This document shows, piece after piece, positions 48,280 to 61,441 of a DNA stretch of 64,000 nucleotides. The stretch lies in contig NW_002476457.1 in the NCBI RefSeq assembly GCF_000189635.1, forward strand, positions 124,001 to 188,000, read 5' to 3'. Numbering within the stretch: position 1 is the first letter of the stretch; each line of letters begins with the position of its first letter. The position numbers were made by a program, and so were the translations under genes. The notes beneath the pieces were generated by a model. The model saw only the letters and a list, made by a program, of their open reading frames with translations, was not told the DNA's origin and searched no databases. The DNA is from Tetrahymena thermophila SB210 (lineage: Eukaryota; Ciliophora; Oligohymenophorea; Hymenostomatida; Tetrahymenidae).

Positions 48280-49977
48280 TGAGTTCATTCACCAAATCCC
48301 TCTTAAAAATCTTAATCTTAAACCTAAAAAACAAAAAAAAGAAGTGTTAGAATTAATTTAATTCATCTTCTTTCATTTAACTAATTTATCAACCAATCAA
48401 TTAGTCATTAAAACAAAACAAAGAAAAAAACAAAAAACAAAAACAAAAAAACAAAAATGCAAATAAATAATACTGTTCAATTCGACTCATAAACAATTTA
48501 CTTAATCTAAATAATACTCCATAATTTATTTCCTCAGAGGAAAAAAAAAAAATACAGATTAAATAAAACAACTTTATATAAAAAATATTATTCAATTATT
48601 ATCTCAAGTTTCTCTATACTTTATATTTTATAATATATTATTTAATTATTTTTCTATAATATTTTATTAACTTTCATAAAAATAATTAAAATATCCTTAA
48701 TCAAAAAATTAAATATTATTTCCAATTTTAAATTAAATTTAAGATTATTTTTATTATTTTATTGGATAAAAAATATTTGTATTTTTGTAAGTACATTTGA
48801 TAGAAAATTAAAATATTAAAATTGATTGATTTTTTAGAGAATAAATTTAGATTTCTTTTGGCTTAAATATTCTTTTATTTTAAAATTAGTTAAGCGATGT
48901 AAATAATATTTTATTTGTAAATTAATAAACACCTTTATAACTAAAATAAAATATTTAAATATTTTAACTTAATTTAAAAATATTTATAAATATGTATATT
49001 AAATTATTTAAATTTTAAAAAATTAAAGATAGATACAAAAAATCTAATCTATCTTAAATAAAAATTATATTTTCAAATTAATTAAAAAAATTTTATTTGT
49101 TTAATTTATCAAATAAATAAAGATTTGAGTTTAAATAAACTTATAATTTTTGTAGACTTTTTAAATATTTTTTTTAAGAATTAAAATAATATAATGTGTG
49201 TATGATATCAGTTTGTCTTAATCATTTGATTAAAAAAAGACTATTTGCTTTATCCTATGATCTGATTAATATATTTAATATTTATTTCTTTTGCTTTGGA
49301 ATTTGTTCATTAAAAACTAACTTTTAAAAAAATCAGAAAAGAATCTTTTTATTTTTGAGGTTGAGATAAATTGACGATCATTTATTTAAAAAATTATTAT
49401 CAATTAATTAATTCATAAAATAATTAGATAACTCACTTCAATATCTAAATTTGTGTGGCTGATTTTAATCATGTTTTATTTTAAATTATGATTGAAAACG
49501 ATAATTAATTAAATATTGATTAGGCTTACTAGTGGCTAAATCATACTCTCATTAAATAAGATAATTTAAAAAAGTAAACAAATATTCAATTTTTATAAGT
49601 ATGTTTACAATTTTATAGCTAGAAAACAATCTAAAATTTTTGTATATTCTAATAGAAAAATAATATATTTTTTATAGTTAATTTCTATTTAATTTAAACA
49701 TATTTAAAAAAAAAGATTAATTAATTTTTAATGGTAAAAATGAATGACAAATATTAATTTAAATAATTATAAATATTTATAAAAGTTTTTTTGATAAAAC
49801 AAAGAAATAATTTGAGATCAATCTTGACTTAATGTTCGTCTTTATTAATTAAGAAAAAATATAATCATTCTTAATTAATAGTTTTATTAACGATTGTCTT
49901 AAATTTACCACTATTGTCTTCAATTAATTGGGTAAAAAATACGGAATTTTTTCTTTTATTAAATAATATATCTTAAT
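48280..49977. other. 1.7-kb convergent spacer
   Basis: AT-rich region between the stops of the 298-aa gene and the acetylesterase-like gene. An A/C-rich low-complexity tract (AAAACAAAA-type) lies near 48408-48462. Nothing else is recognised. Confidence 0.5.
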
Positions 49978-51171
49978 TCAATCAAAAAAGATATTTGCAC
50001 AACCTGAATTATTAGGCCAATTATCTCTATCTAGTCTCTAAACTAGAGTGCCCGTTTTTCCTTCTAGCCATTGTTAGATTGTATACCATATTGTGAATTG
50101 TGAACCTGAGGGAATAGCTAATTTAGGATCGTAAATATAATCACTCTAAATTATACCATGGAAAGGACAACTAACTAACCATGATCCCCAATTAGTTTTT
50201 TATTTTAAAATCGCACTTACTTAATTATATTCCTCATCTTTTAAGAGATCCATAAAATTAAGAGTTTCTTAATTACAATTATTAAAGTCATTGACACATT
50301 CGAATTAATAAATACTATAAAATTGCCAAATATCATATAGAGAACCTACAATAAAAGTATCTACATTAATGAACTTCCATGAGTATTCAGGTAATAAACA
50401 TTTATAAAACTCTTGATCTGCACCATATTGATACTAACATTCTGGGAAAATGGTTGCATAGTCATCATTTTTCAAAAATTCACCAAAAATTTGTAAAGTC
50501 TTATGGAATGATTCAGGTTAATCAAGAAAATACCCTGAGTCAGGAATTGCTTTTATTTGACTATTTTTCAAAACCCTTTGCAAATAATTACTATATTAGT
50601 AAGTTCCTAGTGCTCCTGCAGAACCTCCTGATAACACAACTTCTTTATTTTAATCCAGATTTCTATTTTATACTAAATCATTTACAATTGCTTTTATTAA
50701 GCCTTAGCCTCTAAAATACAATTATTTATCTTTATAAGTAACTGTCTTATCCCCAATATAAACGCCTCCATCGCAAGCAGGGACTACAACAACATTCCAG
50801 TCCCCAAATATGGGATTTTTATCTGAAAATATTCCTTGTATTAGTTCAGAAGGCAGCTTGGAAGGTCTATCAATATTAGATCCAATCTCTGTAAATGATC
50901 TTTAATAACAGTTTTCTAGTATTTCTTCAACAGTTGAAGCTGCACAGTTCCCCATACCAATCAAGTAAATTAAGGTATTATTAGTAATACCTTCTGAGTA
51001 ATAATACCCTGGAAAACTTCCATCCAAACAGCGAGCATCTTCATTCGTAGGAATACTTGTGAATACCAAATCTCTATACACCTAAAAATTATGCTATGAA
51101 AGATATCTGACAAATCCGATTAGCACAAATAAACTAAAAATTAAAGCAAGTAAAATCCTGATGGTTTTCAT
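49978..51171 (-). CDS. Notum/pectin-acetylesterase-family secreted hydrolase
   Basis: Single exon, 397 aa. An N-terminal hydrophobic segment (ILLALIFSLFVLIGFV) acts as signal peptide or anchor. The PAE/Notum pattern is present: YLIGMGNCAAST in place of the usual glycan-facing N-terminal block, WNVVVVPACDGGVYIGD, LYFRGQG, and the nucleophile elbow VVLSGGSAGALGTY with Ser about 184. An Asp in IPDSGYFLD and a His in SCPFHGII complete a plausible triad. Several Cys residues (GNCAAS, NCYQ, ECQYQ, ECVNDFNNCN) fit disulfides in the secreted enzyme. Known members remove acetyl or acyl groups from polysaccharides or proteins; the substrate here is unknown. It lies just beyond the edge of the segmental duplication, so only one copy is in the window. 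Confidence 0.85.
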
Positions 51172-51734
51172 TTTGTTGTTAAGTGAAAAAGTATTCTCTA
51201 ACTCTTTATTTATTTTCTTATTAATATTTAGATTTGATTTTTGGGAAATTATTAATAAAAAATTAATTATTTTTACAATTTTTAAATACTAATTGCTTTT
51301 GTACGTTTAATTTGTATTTCCTTTTCGAATTCTTATATAATACTATTAGTATATAAGTTACGTATGTTTAATCCTTTAGATAACTAAACATTTAAAGAAT
51401 TGTATTGTTATAAATTCATTTAAAAATTTTTCTTTCCAAATATTTTTCTTGATCCGAATATTTATTAATTAGCTTGATCCTCATAGATAATCTCTTAATT
51501 ATCTATGTGATGAACATATAATTTATAACAAATTTTAAATACCAAGTGTGTGAATAACTATTTTATTGCTTTCATGAATAAATACATAAAATATAAATAT
51601 ATTTTTTCATTTATATTTTCATTTGATAAATATAATTTTACACAAAATATATTAAATAATTAATGCTAACTTTTTATTGTCTAATAATAAAAATTAATTT
51701 TAATTTTATAATATTTTTATTTATTTATAATTAA
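51172..51734. other. spacer holding the left edge of the duplicated segment
   Basis: AT-rich DNA between the acetylesterase start and the stop of Gly-rich copy 1. From about 51385 onward it matches 61081 onward, so the duplication boundary lies here rather than at a gene end. Confidence 0.6.
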
Positions 51735-54290
51735 TCAATCATTTTGGAATTTAATCAATCTTTCAAAGTGTTCTATTTTTGATTATCTCTTAATTTAATC
51801 TACTTATTGACTATTTTCATCAAGGAAAAAAAATGAGCCTTCTTATATTCTATTTAAAGATTAATAAGGATCTTGTTTATAAATTCCATATTCTTAAATT
51901 GATAAAAATTATGAATTCATGTGAATATTACTTACACAAAATCCTTCTTTATCTAAATTTTTATCATTAAGATAAGGTTACTAAATATGAACCAAACTTG
52001 AAGCAAGTAAGTTTTAATTAATATACTTGATGATTTCATTTTAATTTTTAACTTCTTTTTTGCTTTGAAATAATTTTTAGGAAATAGAATCAAGGATATA
52101 ATTACAATGTGAGATCAGAGAAGAGAGCGAACTAAAGCAGCAAAAAAGCTTTTAAAAGCAATTTTATTATTTAGATAAGCTTATTTTAAATTAGAATATT
52201 TAAGAGTGGAAGTATTCCCTGATTTTTATTTTTGCTTAGTCATTATTATTTTATTTTTCTAAGTTTGCTTTATAATTATCTTATTTATTCTACTTTTTAT
52301 TGATCTAAAAATAGTTTTAAAATTAAAATTCATACACCTAATTCCATTTATTCATGTAATTGCGATATTCTGTAGAAGGTATTCCTGATTTTTAATAAGT
52401 AATGAATTCATCTACCAAATCAGAAAGAATACAATTAATAACAAGTTTTGCATTTTCAACATTAGTAAGTGATCTTGTAAAAAACAAAAGCTTCTTTTCA
52501 AAAGATAGAAGTTTAACCAGACAAAATTTATCAACAGAATCTACTTCTTATTTAAGTTCAATATAACAACTTCTTTCAATAACTTATGCTTAATCTTTTC
52601 TCAAGGCTTCGACTACTTTAACTGATCCAATATTACATAATTTAGAAAATATTGAATCCTCTATAATTTTACCTCTATAATTATATATAATTTTGTGGTA
52701 ATATCTACAGTTCTTTTGTTCAATTTCTTTTAATATTTTTTAGCATCTCTGTTAAATTAGTTTTTCCTCTAAAACACAACAACAGTAAAGCTTTTCCAAG
52801 TAGTTAAATTAATAAGCTTGATGCTATTATCTTATCGTTAACTACTCCTACTCTTTAACATTCATTCTTTTAATCAAAGTATCTAAGAAATTTCTTGAAA
52901 ATCTTTTTTTAACTATGTCAAAATCTTCTACTTTCTTTTCATATAAATTAATGTCATCTAAATTTTATGAAGTTAGCCATTTGCTGTCATACAAATTTTT
53001 TTAGCCAAGGATATAGTATTAGATTTAATGGAATTTTATAGAATTATAAATATTTTTCTCTCCTATTTGCTTGACTGCATTATGGGTAGCACCGTTTATT
53101 AATTTATAATCATTGCATAAAACAATTATAACCTTATTCTTATAAAGCTCTTTAAAAGATTTGTCAGCATTACCTACATAATCAAAATTAAATCCTTGAT
53201 AATTTGATATATTCCAAATATCAACATGAGAACCAAAAGAATAAGCAAACTGCTTTATTTGCTCGATTAATGCTCTCTTAGTTTCTGAATTAACTATGAG
53301 TAAATATTCTGAATTTTCTTTATTTTCATATGGCTGACTTAATTAAATAGCAAATTTTCTTGTTTAAATTGTCTAGTATAAATTTTATTAATTGTGATAG
53401 TAACCTAAATCTAAATGAACAGACATCTCATAGTTAGTATTGTATGCTAGATCTAAGTCAACGAATTTAATTGTGCCACTTATTATTTTTTTTTCATTTG
53501 GCATTAAGGATGTAACAAACTCTTAATCAAGTAAAATATTAATATTATCTTAAGGTTGTGGGTTGATATAATTATCACTTGAGTAGGATAAATTTGCTTT
53601 CTCCAACGAATTTCTTCTTTCTTTATCTTAATCGATAATTGCTTTTGGATAAAATTAAGCTACATAGCTTGTATTATTTAAAACTACTCTAATATTCAAA
53701 AGTCTTTTTGATATAGTCTCGAACCCTATTGGCTTGCTTGATAAATTTGCTATGCTAAAAGCGATCGGTGCCTCTTCTTTTAATTGAATTGATCTTAATA
53801 CTTAAATTTCTGATAACTCAACTGGATATCTGATTTGATACTAAGTTGCATATTTAGAAATATTTTCAAATGACTTGTTCACTCTTTCTACTGTAGCCTT
53901 GTAATTTAAATTTGTTGTAACTCTAAAAACAGAATCAATAGCTGGTTAGAGCTGCTCATTAATTTGAAATTTGAGTGGGCTCTATAATTGATATTTCTAA
54001 CCTGAATTAATGCTTTAAGCAATATAGACAGAGTCACTCTATTTAAAAGTTAAGTATTAATTACTTACTAAAGATAATTGAATTCTTTAATGAGTAGGAG
54101 TAGGCATTCCTCCATCGTTAGCAAGGCTCATTTAATTTATTTACAAATACTCACCTGGTTCTATAATATTATCATCTGATTACACTTTTTCTACACTATT
54201 AATACTTAAATTATATCTACTATAATATTTATTTCCTTAAACTACATAGTAAAATGAGCCATCTGATCCACTTTACCCGCTCCTTCCAAT
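51385..54290. repeat. segmental duplication, left unit
   Basis: Collinear with 61081-64000 at an offset of 9696 bp at the left edge, 9707 bp at the stop codons and 9710 bp at the window end. The unit covers the 3' flank and most of Gly-rich copy 1. Most of the coding part is nearly identical; the 3' flank has more small changes. The true right end is not visible, because the partner runs off the window. Confidence 0.9.
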
Positions 54291-54959
54291 ATTTCCAGAG
54301 CGCCCACCTATACCAGAATGTCCATCTCTTCCTCCTTGATTTGAATAAGAATTAGTATTTCCTTCGCTATCAGTTTCAGTCCAAGAATAGCTACTTCCTC
54401 CAGATCCACCTGATCCTCCTCTTCCTCCAAAGCCTCCTTTGCCTCCAGAACCTCCTGCACCTCCATAACAGATATAGCTACCTACAATCATTAATATATC
54501 CATATCCTCTTAATTTACTCTGACTGATATATTAGCACCATTACCACCATCTCCTCCATGGCCTCCATCTCCTCCATTCCCTCCATTTCCTCCATTACCA
54601 CCATCAGTTCCACATGAACTTTGAGTTGCATCATTTCCCCTACATCCATCACCTCCACGTCCTCCGTTACCTCCATCTCCTCCTCTACCTCCGCTACCAC
54701 CACATGCAGAAAATGTAATGCCATTACTGCTATTTCCCAAAGGTAAAGTAGTCCTTTTATTCTAATAATTTGTTTCAATTATCACAATTTGATCTCCTTA
54801 AGCACTCATTTACAAATCTAAAGCACATGCATTACTTCCTTTAGAGCCCTATCCTCCATTAGATCCATTCTATCCATCTTTTCCACTACTACCAGAAGAA
54901 CCACTACTTCCTCTATAACCAGATTTCCCACTTTCTCCATCATAATTAAAATGAATCAT
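51735..54959 (-). CDS. 1074-aa Gly-rich protein, copy 1
   Basis: One long frame from ATG at 54959 to TGA at 51735. Residues 1-240 are rich in GG-x and GGA codons ([22 protein letters not shown]), giving a local GC-rich island. About 240-560 is beta-rich, and about 560-900 looks alpha/beta, with Rossmann-like strands ([43 protein letters not shown]). A Cys-bearing helical part ([11 protein letters not shown]) follows, then a Gln-rich C terminus. No domain was named with confidence. Open frame continues upstream to a possible acceptor after 55022, so a further 5' exon and a different start are possible. A GTGTAT...TTAG pair at about 52331-52252 could be an intron, but reading straight through is in frame in both copies. 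A near-identical copy lies at 61442-64000. Confidence 0.8.
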
Positions 54960-55638
54960 TTTTAATTCTCTTTTATCCTAATAATTAATAATAAGTTTGA
55001 TTTTTTTATAAATTGGATATTTCTACAAATTTTATATTTGAGATCAGAAGGTAATATACTAATTCGTTTTAACATTGATAATAAAAAGCAAAAATATATT
55101 AATCACAATAATAATTAGATTATTTAAGCTAAAACAAAGCAAAGAAATATTAAAATAAATTAAAAAAAATGATTGAGAGCTTTATTGAAATTATTTTAAA
55201 ACAAAGATGAATTAATAAAAAGAAATTTTAATATTTAATTTATATACCACTAATTAACTATCTAAAATCTATCTAAAGCATAATTATTCTTTAAAAGATT
55301 TTTTTTTTAATATTATTTTGAAATGATTTTGATTAATAATCTTTCATTTTTAATCAGATTTCATTTAAGTTAAAATGAGTAATGAAAACATTCTTATTTT
55401 CTTAAGAAATATTTGATTTAAATTTTCACTTCCAAAACTTCCAAAATTAAGGACATAAGCTTAATTTCAAAATTATAATAGATAAATTATCATTAATAAT
55501 TATTTATATATATACATAATAATATAATACTAAATAAATAGCATAGGATGATTGGTAGTTTGCAATTATTTGCGTACAAAGTAAAAAAAAGCAACAATTT
55601 AAACTACAATTAAAAAGAAAATTAATTATCTATCTTAA
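54960..55638. other. divergent spacer upstream of Gly-rich copy 1
   Basis: Between Gly-rich copy 1 (minus) and the 1727-aa gene (plus). An open minus-strand stretch from about 55022 to 54960 continues the Gly-rich frame. Otherwise AT-rich with no recognised exon. Confidence 0.5.
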
Positions 55639-58600
55639 ATGATTTAATAGGTTATTATTTTATTTTATACATTAGAAAGAATTATGAGTTAAGCTTTAGA
55701 ATAAAATATCTTTGGGGTTTATTCACCATAATAATCAAATATGTTAAGAAATTCAAATGATATTACGTGGACTCCTCTTTAGATCAGAGCAGTAACAGAT
55801 TTAGATTTAGTATATGTTTCATGTGGGTTCAGAGGAATTAATGTAATTAACAAAGAAGGCAGCTAAATACTCTATTCATAGAACTTTAATAATGAGTATA
55901 TTTAATCATTTGAATCTACTTCTAATGGGTAGTATATTTTTATAGGAATATCATAATTTCTATTTGTATACCATTTGCAATTTAATAATTTATCTTTATC
56001 CCATTTAGAAATGTAGAACTTTTATTTGGTATAAAATATAACTTTTCAGACAGATCTTTTGAACACTAATTACAATTAACAAAGTGAACTGCTTGCAGTA
56101 GCTGTATAAACAGGAAATGTTTTCCTCTATAACACTACATTTAAGAACCAATTTCAATTATTATCAAAATTTAGCACAGGCTCCAATTTGATAAATAGCT
56201 TATTTATTTCTCAAGATGGAAATTGGCTTTATATAGCAAGTGATGTTAAGGGTGTATTTATGATGAGTATAAAAAAATAATAATTATATGAAGATAATAA
56301 TAATATAAATGATACTTCTGTGAAATTAATAGTTGCTGCTCATGGAACTTTTGGATTAAGGGCATAATAAGTTATTGTATCAAAAGATAATCACTATATT
56401 TATGCTTTTGATTTCTGGTATGGATTTTTTTACACAAATGTTGAAGAAGTAATTAAAAGTTAGGAAAATTAATACCCAATTTAATTATCTTTTATTTCCT
56501 ATTGGCCTTTTTAAGACATACAAAGAGCTTGCTAAACTATTCTTATTAATCAAGACGAAAGTCTACTTTTTATAGGAGTAAGATAGCATGGAATTATAAT
56601 ATTAGATATAAGAAATAGAACATAAATTTAAGTTTTTGAATTTATAAGGCTAGACTCTCTCATTTTTTCAATAGCACTTTCAAAATAAGAAGATTTTTTA
56701 TACGTGACAACTTCAGATACTATATTAACTTATACAAACGATTAGCCTAACTTAAATTAAGATCTCCCTAATTTATTTAACATTCATTAAATAAAATATC
56801 AAGATTTTCTAAATTCAATATTTAAATGGAGATTTTATGTTGATGTTACTAATTAATATCTAATAGGTTCATTTGATTTCGATGGATTGTATATTTTTCC
56901 ATTTTATAATGATCCTTACAAGTTTGATGTCAACAATTATGTATCCTATGACATTTAAAATGACAGTGTATACTTTGATAAGGGAAATAAGTATTTAGTT
57001 ATCCCAAGATATTTTTCAGAATAGAACATCGGAATTTATTAGTATGCACCTCTAGATGACGAAAGTGATTAAAATATTTCTTTTACCAATATGAAGCTAA
57101 TAAAAAATTATAGCGTTAGCGAGCTTGAATTATCAGAAATGATTGTTTTTAGTTTAGATGCTAGGTATGCTGTCTAAACATATAATGTAGGTTTGATAAT
57201 TTATGACTCAATGGATATCTTCAATATAAAAGTTCTATCAAGATGGAATAATTTAGATTTTATGATTGGATAAAATGAAGGTGCTTGCTTCACAAAAGAT
57301 AATAAATGGATATACAGTACAATTAGATTTTTTGGAGTATATCTTTTAAATGTTGAAGATAAAACTAATCCTATTCTTACTGACTATGTTAGAACAAATG
57401 GAGGAGAAAATGTTAAAATATCACAGTCATCAAATTTTATTTACTTACTTGATGGCGTGAAAGGATTTGCAATAATAGATGCTAATTATGCTCCTAAATT
57501 GTAAATAATCTCCAGAATAAAATTAAGTGGATACACAATAGATATGTTATTGCTACAAGAGGAAAAATATGTCTTAATAACTCAAAGTTATAGGGGATTT
57601 CTAACTCTCATTGATATAAATGATAAAAAATATCCTCAAATAGTTTATACTATCAATTATGGTAATTAATTCAGCATGGCTTTATGTCTTACGCAAACAA
57701 CTTAGCATCTATTTGTATCAACTAATGGAGGAATGCTTGTACTTCCAACATCTAGTTAAGTGTAAATACATACAAAAGTAAACTTAATTAATTAAAATAA
57801 TCAAACTGGATAAAAACAAATTATAAAACTTGATAAAATAACTTAAGAATTTAATAAATATGGTCTTAATCTTTATCAAGAGTATTTATTTTCTGTTGGT
57901 CAAAATATTTAGTTTGATTTTGCAATACTCTATCCTATAGATTCAAATATGTAAATTACAAGAATATTTTAATATATTAATGGATAAAGTCAATAAATCC
58001 CAAGTTTCTTTTAATTTAACTAATTTTAACAATCTGTTATATTTAATGTTGATAAGAGCTTAATTAATTTCAATTCAGCTAAACCCAACTTAAATATTTT
58101 GCTTATAAAAACAGTAATTCCTTTAAATTTAAATTCTTTTGTATTTAAACCTGAAGAGCTAGATGGTAAATATGCAACTAATACAACTTAATCTTAATTG
58201 ATTTACCAATATCTTTGTGATAAGAACATAATAATCAATGGTATTCTTAATGATTTATACAATTTTCCCCCAATCAATTTAGAGTCTTAATTTTAGACTG
58301 AATTACTTGATCCATCAATTATACCTGAAAATAATTATTAGTAAATTATTTCTAAAATTACTGAGAGAATTTAATTAACATTAATGAAATCTTTTTACAT
58401 TAACTCAATTAAGTTTTATGTTCAAACCTCATTATTTTTTGATAATTAAAATTCAATTTAATTTATACAAACTAATTCTTAAAATACAATTTTAATAACC
58501 TTGTCTATTTAGACTAGTGATGGAAAATTAATCTTCAAATCAAAATCAAATATAGCTTTTTAGTTATCAGAAAAATAAGATTAATTAGCAATCTCTGGAA

Positions 58601-60822
58601 ATTTAGAGATCATCAATAAGGTGTTGCATAATAAAATAATATTCGCTAATAATACATAAATTACTGCATAAATATCTCCAAATATAACATTAACTATCCA
58701 AGACAATTTAAATTATCCTCTTACTGAATAGCTAAGCATTTATGATAGTTAGTTTATTATTATAAAGGAATAATTGAAAATTAGCAGTGATAATAATCTA
58801 CAAAATTAGTTTAACTATAAATTTTAAGGAGGTATTGTTGATATTGAATCTGACATAACCTTCTCATTTAAATAAAACACATTTATAGTCTCTGACGTTT
58901 AAGATTTAACTTATTAATTTCTTTATCTTTAATCCCCAAATTAATATATTTAAATTCCATCTAATTTTTGGTTATTACAAATAAGTAGTAACTAATTACT
59001 ATTTAAAGGCTCAACAACACAGAGTATGTATTAAAAATCTTACACATTTAAAATAATTGCCTCTGATGGATACACTAAAGCTGAAGATACTTTTACTATA
59101 AAAGTTAGCGGAATCCCTTTATCTTATATTTTGAATTTATTGCTTGAGATTTTTGGCCCTATTATTTTCTTTCTTAGCCTTTTTCGAAAGAGAAATATTT
59201 TTTTAAATGTTATTTTTGAAAAGACAGTAACTTTTTCTTAAGAAATAGCTATTATCGATGAGTTTTATCTTAAAAAAATAATTATACTAGGTGATATTTA
59301 AAAATAATCTAAAGATATTTTAAGCCAATTGTTTAATTAAATTTAAAACTTAAAAATTGTAGAGATAAATAAGAATTAAAAACAGGATAGAGAAACTAAA
59401 AATAAAAAAAATAATTTTCATTTATCCTATGAAGATGTTTTTGACAATTTACAAAATTAGGATGATTTATAGAAGTAAAGCTTCATCCTTTTGCCTAATC
59501 AAAATAATTAGTATCCATAAAATTTTGCAAAATTAATTCAAAATTTAAAGAAGCAGAAAGTACATATTGCTCATTCTACTTTAGAAAAAAGATATATGGA
59601 TCAAAAAGGAAACATTCTTATGTCTGTTGTGATCAAAGACATATTAAAATATAAAATATATGAAACTAATAAATTAGTGGACTTTTAACAAGACATTAAG
59701 AATACTGATTCGAAAATATATAGAGCAATCAGAGCTTAGATAGCTAGATATTTTTTAAATTTAGATTAAAGATCATTCTTGCTTTATAATTATATAAAAT
59801 AAATTTGCATAAAAACTCAAGGTTGTTAAAATGACTGGTTTAAAGCAATAGTTGATTTATAGTTTTAACATGAAAATGAAAATAATTATCTTTAAAGAAA
59901 CATGACAACTTTCCCATAGTTAAAACTAAAGTATGGAGTATTATTACATATTTTTTAAATCTTTGAGTTGGTTCCATAACAATTTAAAGAACAAATAGAT
60001 ACTTTTGATTAATTCTTTTAAATATGCTAAGATTATATAACTTAAATCAATATATATCTGATAAGAGAAGTTTTATTTGCGGATGTATTAGGATTTTCTA
60101 CTGAAGAACCTTCAAAGTTTAGAGTAGCAATAGGTTAATCGCTGCACATAGACTAATAAAATATCAAACAAATTATAGCACTCAAAAAAAAGAAAATAAG
60201 TAAATGGCTTAGACCACTTTTTTAACTTTTAAATATAGAATACTCTTAACATGAAATTTATAAAAACATGAGATTACCTTCTTGGCTTAACTTAGATTAA
60301 AGAAATGGAGTTATTATTTTATATGGAATACCTCAACTAGATGATATTGATGAATATCTTATAAGAATTTAAGATAACACAGAATATGTGATTCTATAGT
60401 TTTTGTTAAAAGTTAACCAAAATCAAAATAAAAAAAATAGTTAGAATGACATTGATAAGATATATGGAGTGACTAATGAGATTTAATATAAAAATAAATT
60501 GCCTTAACAGTAAAATAGATATTTTAATAACACATAAAATCAACATTTAAAAAGAAATTCTCTTATGATGAGGTTATAAAGAAAAAGTTTCCTTAAAAAT
60601 AATTAACAAATAATCCTAGAACTATGTTAAATTCCATATCAAAAACCTGAAAAAAGTTATATTAATAAATTTAAAAATTGTAATAACTCTATTTACGGTT
60701 AAGAAGATGTCAATTCTCAATAAATTTCATAGTACGATGATAGGACTTTGCTAGGCAAACTTAATGATATCTAAACTTCTAATTTAAATACAACTGAATA
60801 ACTTTTTGTCAAAAATTAATGA
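55639..60822 (+). CDS. 1727-aa single-pass membrane protein with Cadg-like domain
   Basis: Intronless. I chose ATG 55639 because it adds a short hydrophobic leader (VIILFYTL) before the next ATG at 55684; the shorter start is also possible. The extracellular part, about residues 20-1070, begins with repeated beta segments like LVIVD/propeller blades (LVYVSCGFRGINVINKEG, LLFIGVRQHGIIILDIRN, FIYLLDGVKGFAIIDANY). About 1074-1157 resembles a dystroglycan-type cadherin-like (Cadg) module, ending YTFKIIASDGYTKAEDTFTI. A membrane segment follows near 1160-1182 (SYILNLLLEIFGPIIFFLSLF), then a 540-aa Gln/Lys/Asn-rich cytosolic region. The architecture is common among large ciliate surface proteins; binding partner unknown. 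The gene sits between the two Gly-rich copies in the opposite direction. Confidence 0.85.
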
Positions 60823-61441
60823 ATAAATATATTAAAATGAAATATTAATATAGCCTCACAAGGAATTAAATCTATAAATTAGATTAATATAATAAATAAA
60901 GATTTATTAAATTTAGTGATTTGTTTAAGCCTCTTTTTTACAAATTATAATATTTTTTTATTTTTAATTTATTTTATTGTAGTTGAAATCAAATAAAAAT
61001 AATAAATTTTATTTAATTTTCATTTAAAAATCTCAAGATATAATTAAGTAGAATTAAAATTTTCTAAAAATTTTATCCCGAAGCATTCTAAGAATTATAT
61101 TGTTATAAATTCATTAAAAAAATTTCTTTCTAAATATTTTATCTTGATTCATATATTTATTAATTAGCTTGATCCTCATAGTTAATCTCTTAAGTATCTA
61201 TGTGATGAACATATAATTTAAAACAAATTTTAATTTGAAATCTAAAAATTTTAAATGCTAAGAATCGGAATGTAATAAATAAATACATAAAATAGAAATG
61301 TATTTTTTAATTTATATTTTAATTTGCTTGATAAAATAATTTTACACAAACAAAAGATGAAATAATTAATGCTAACTTTTTATTGACAAATAATAAAAAT
61401 TAATTTTAATTTTATAATATTTTTATTTATTTATTTATCAA
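60823..61441. other. convergent spacer and right-hand duplication edge
   Basis: AT-rich DNA between the stop of the 1727-aa gene and the stop of Gly-rich copy 2. From about 61081 it matches 51385 onward. Confidence 0.6.

Noticed and set aside
54515-54778. Overlapping Met/Val/Glu-rich minus-strand ORF
   Set aside because: Wrong frame of the Gly-rich domain; the GG-repeat frame is continuous over 1074 codons.
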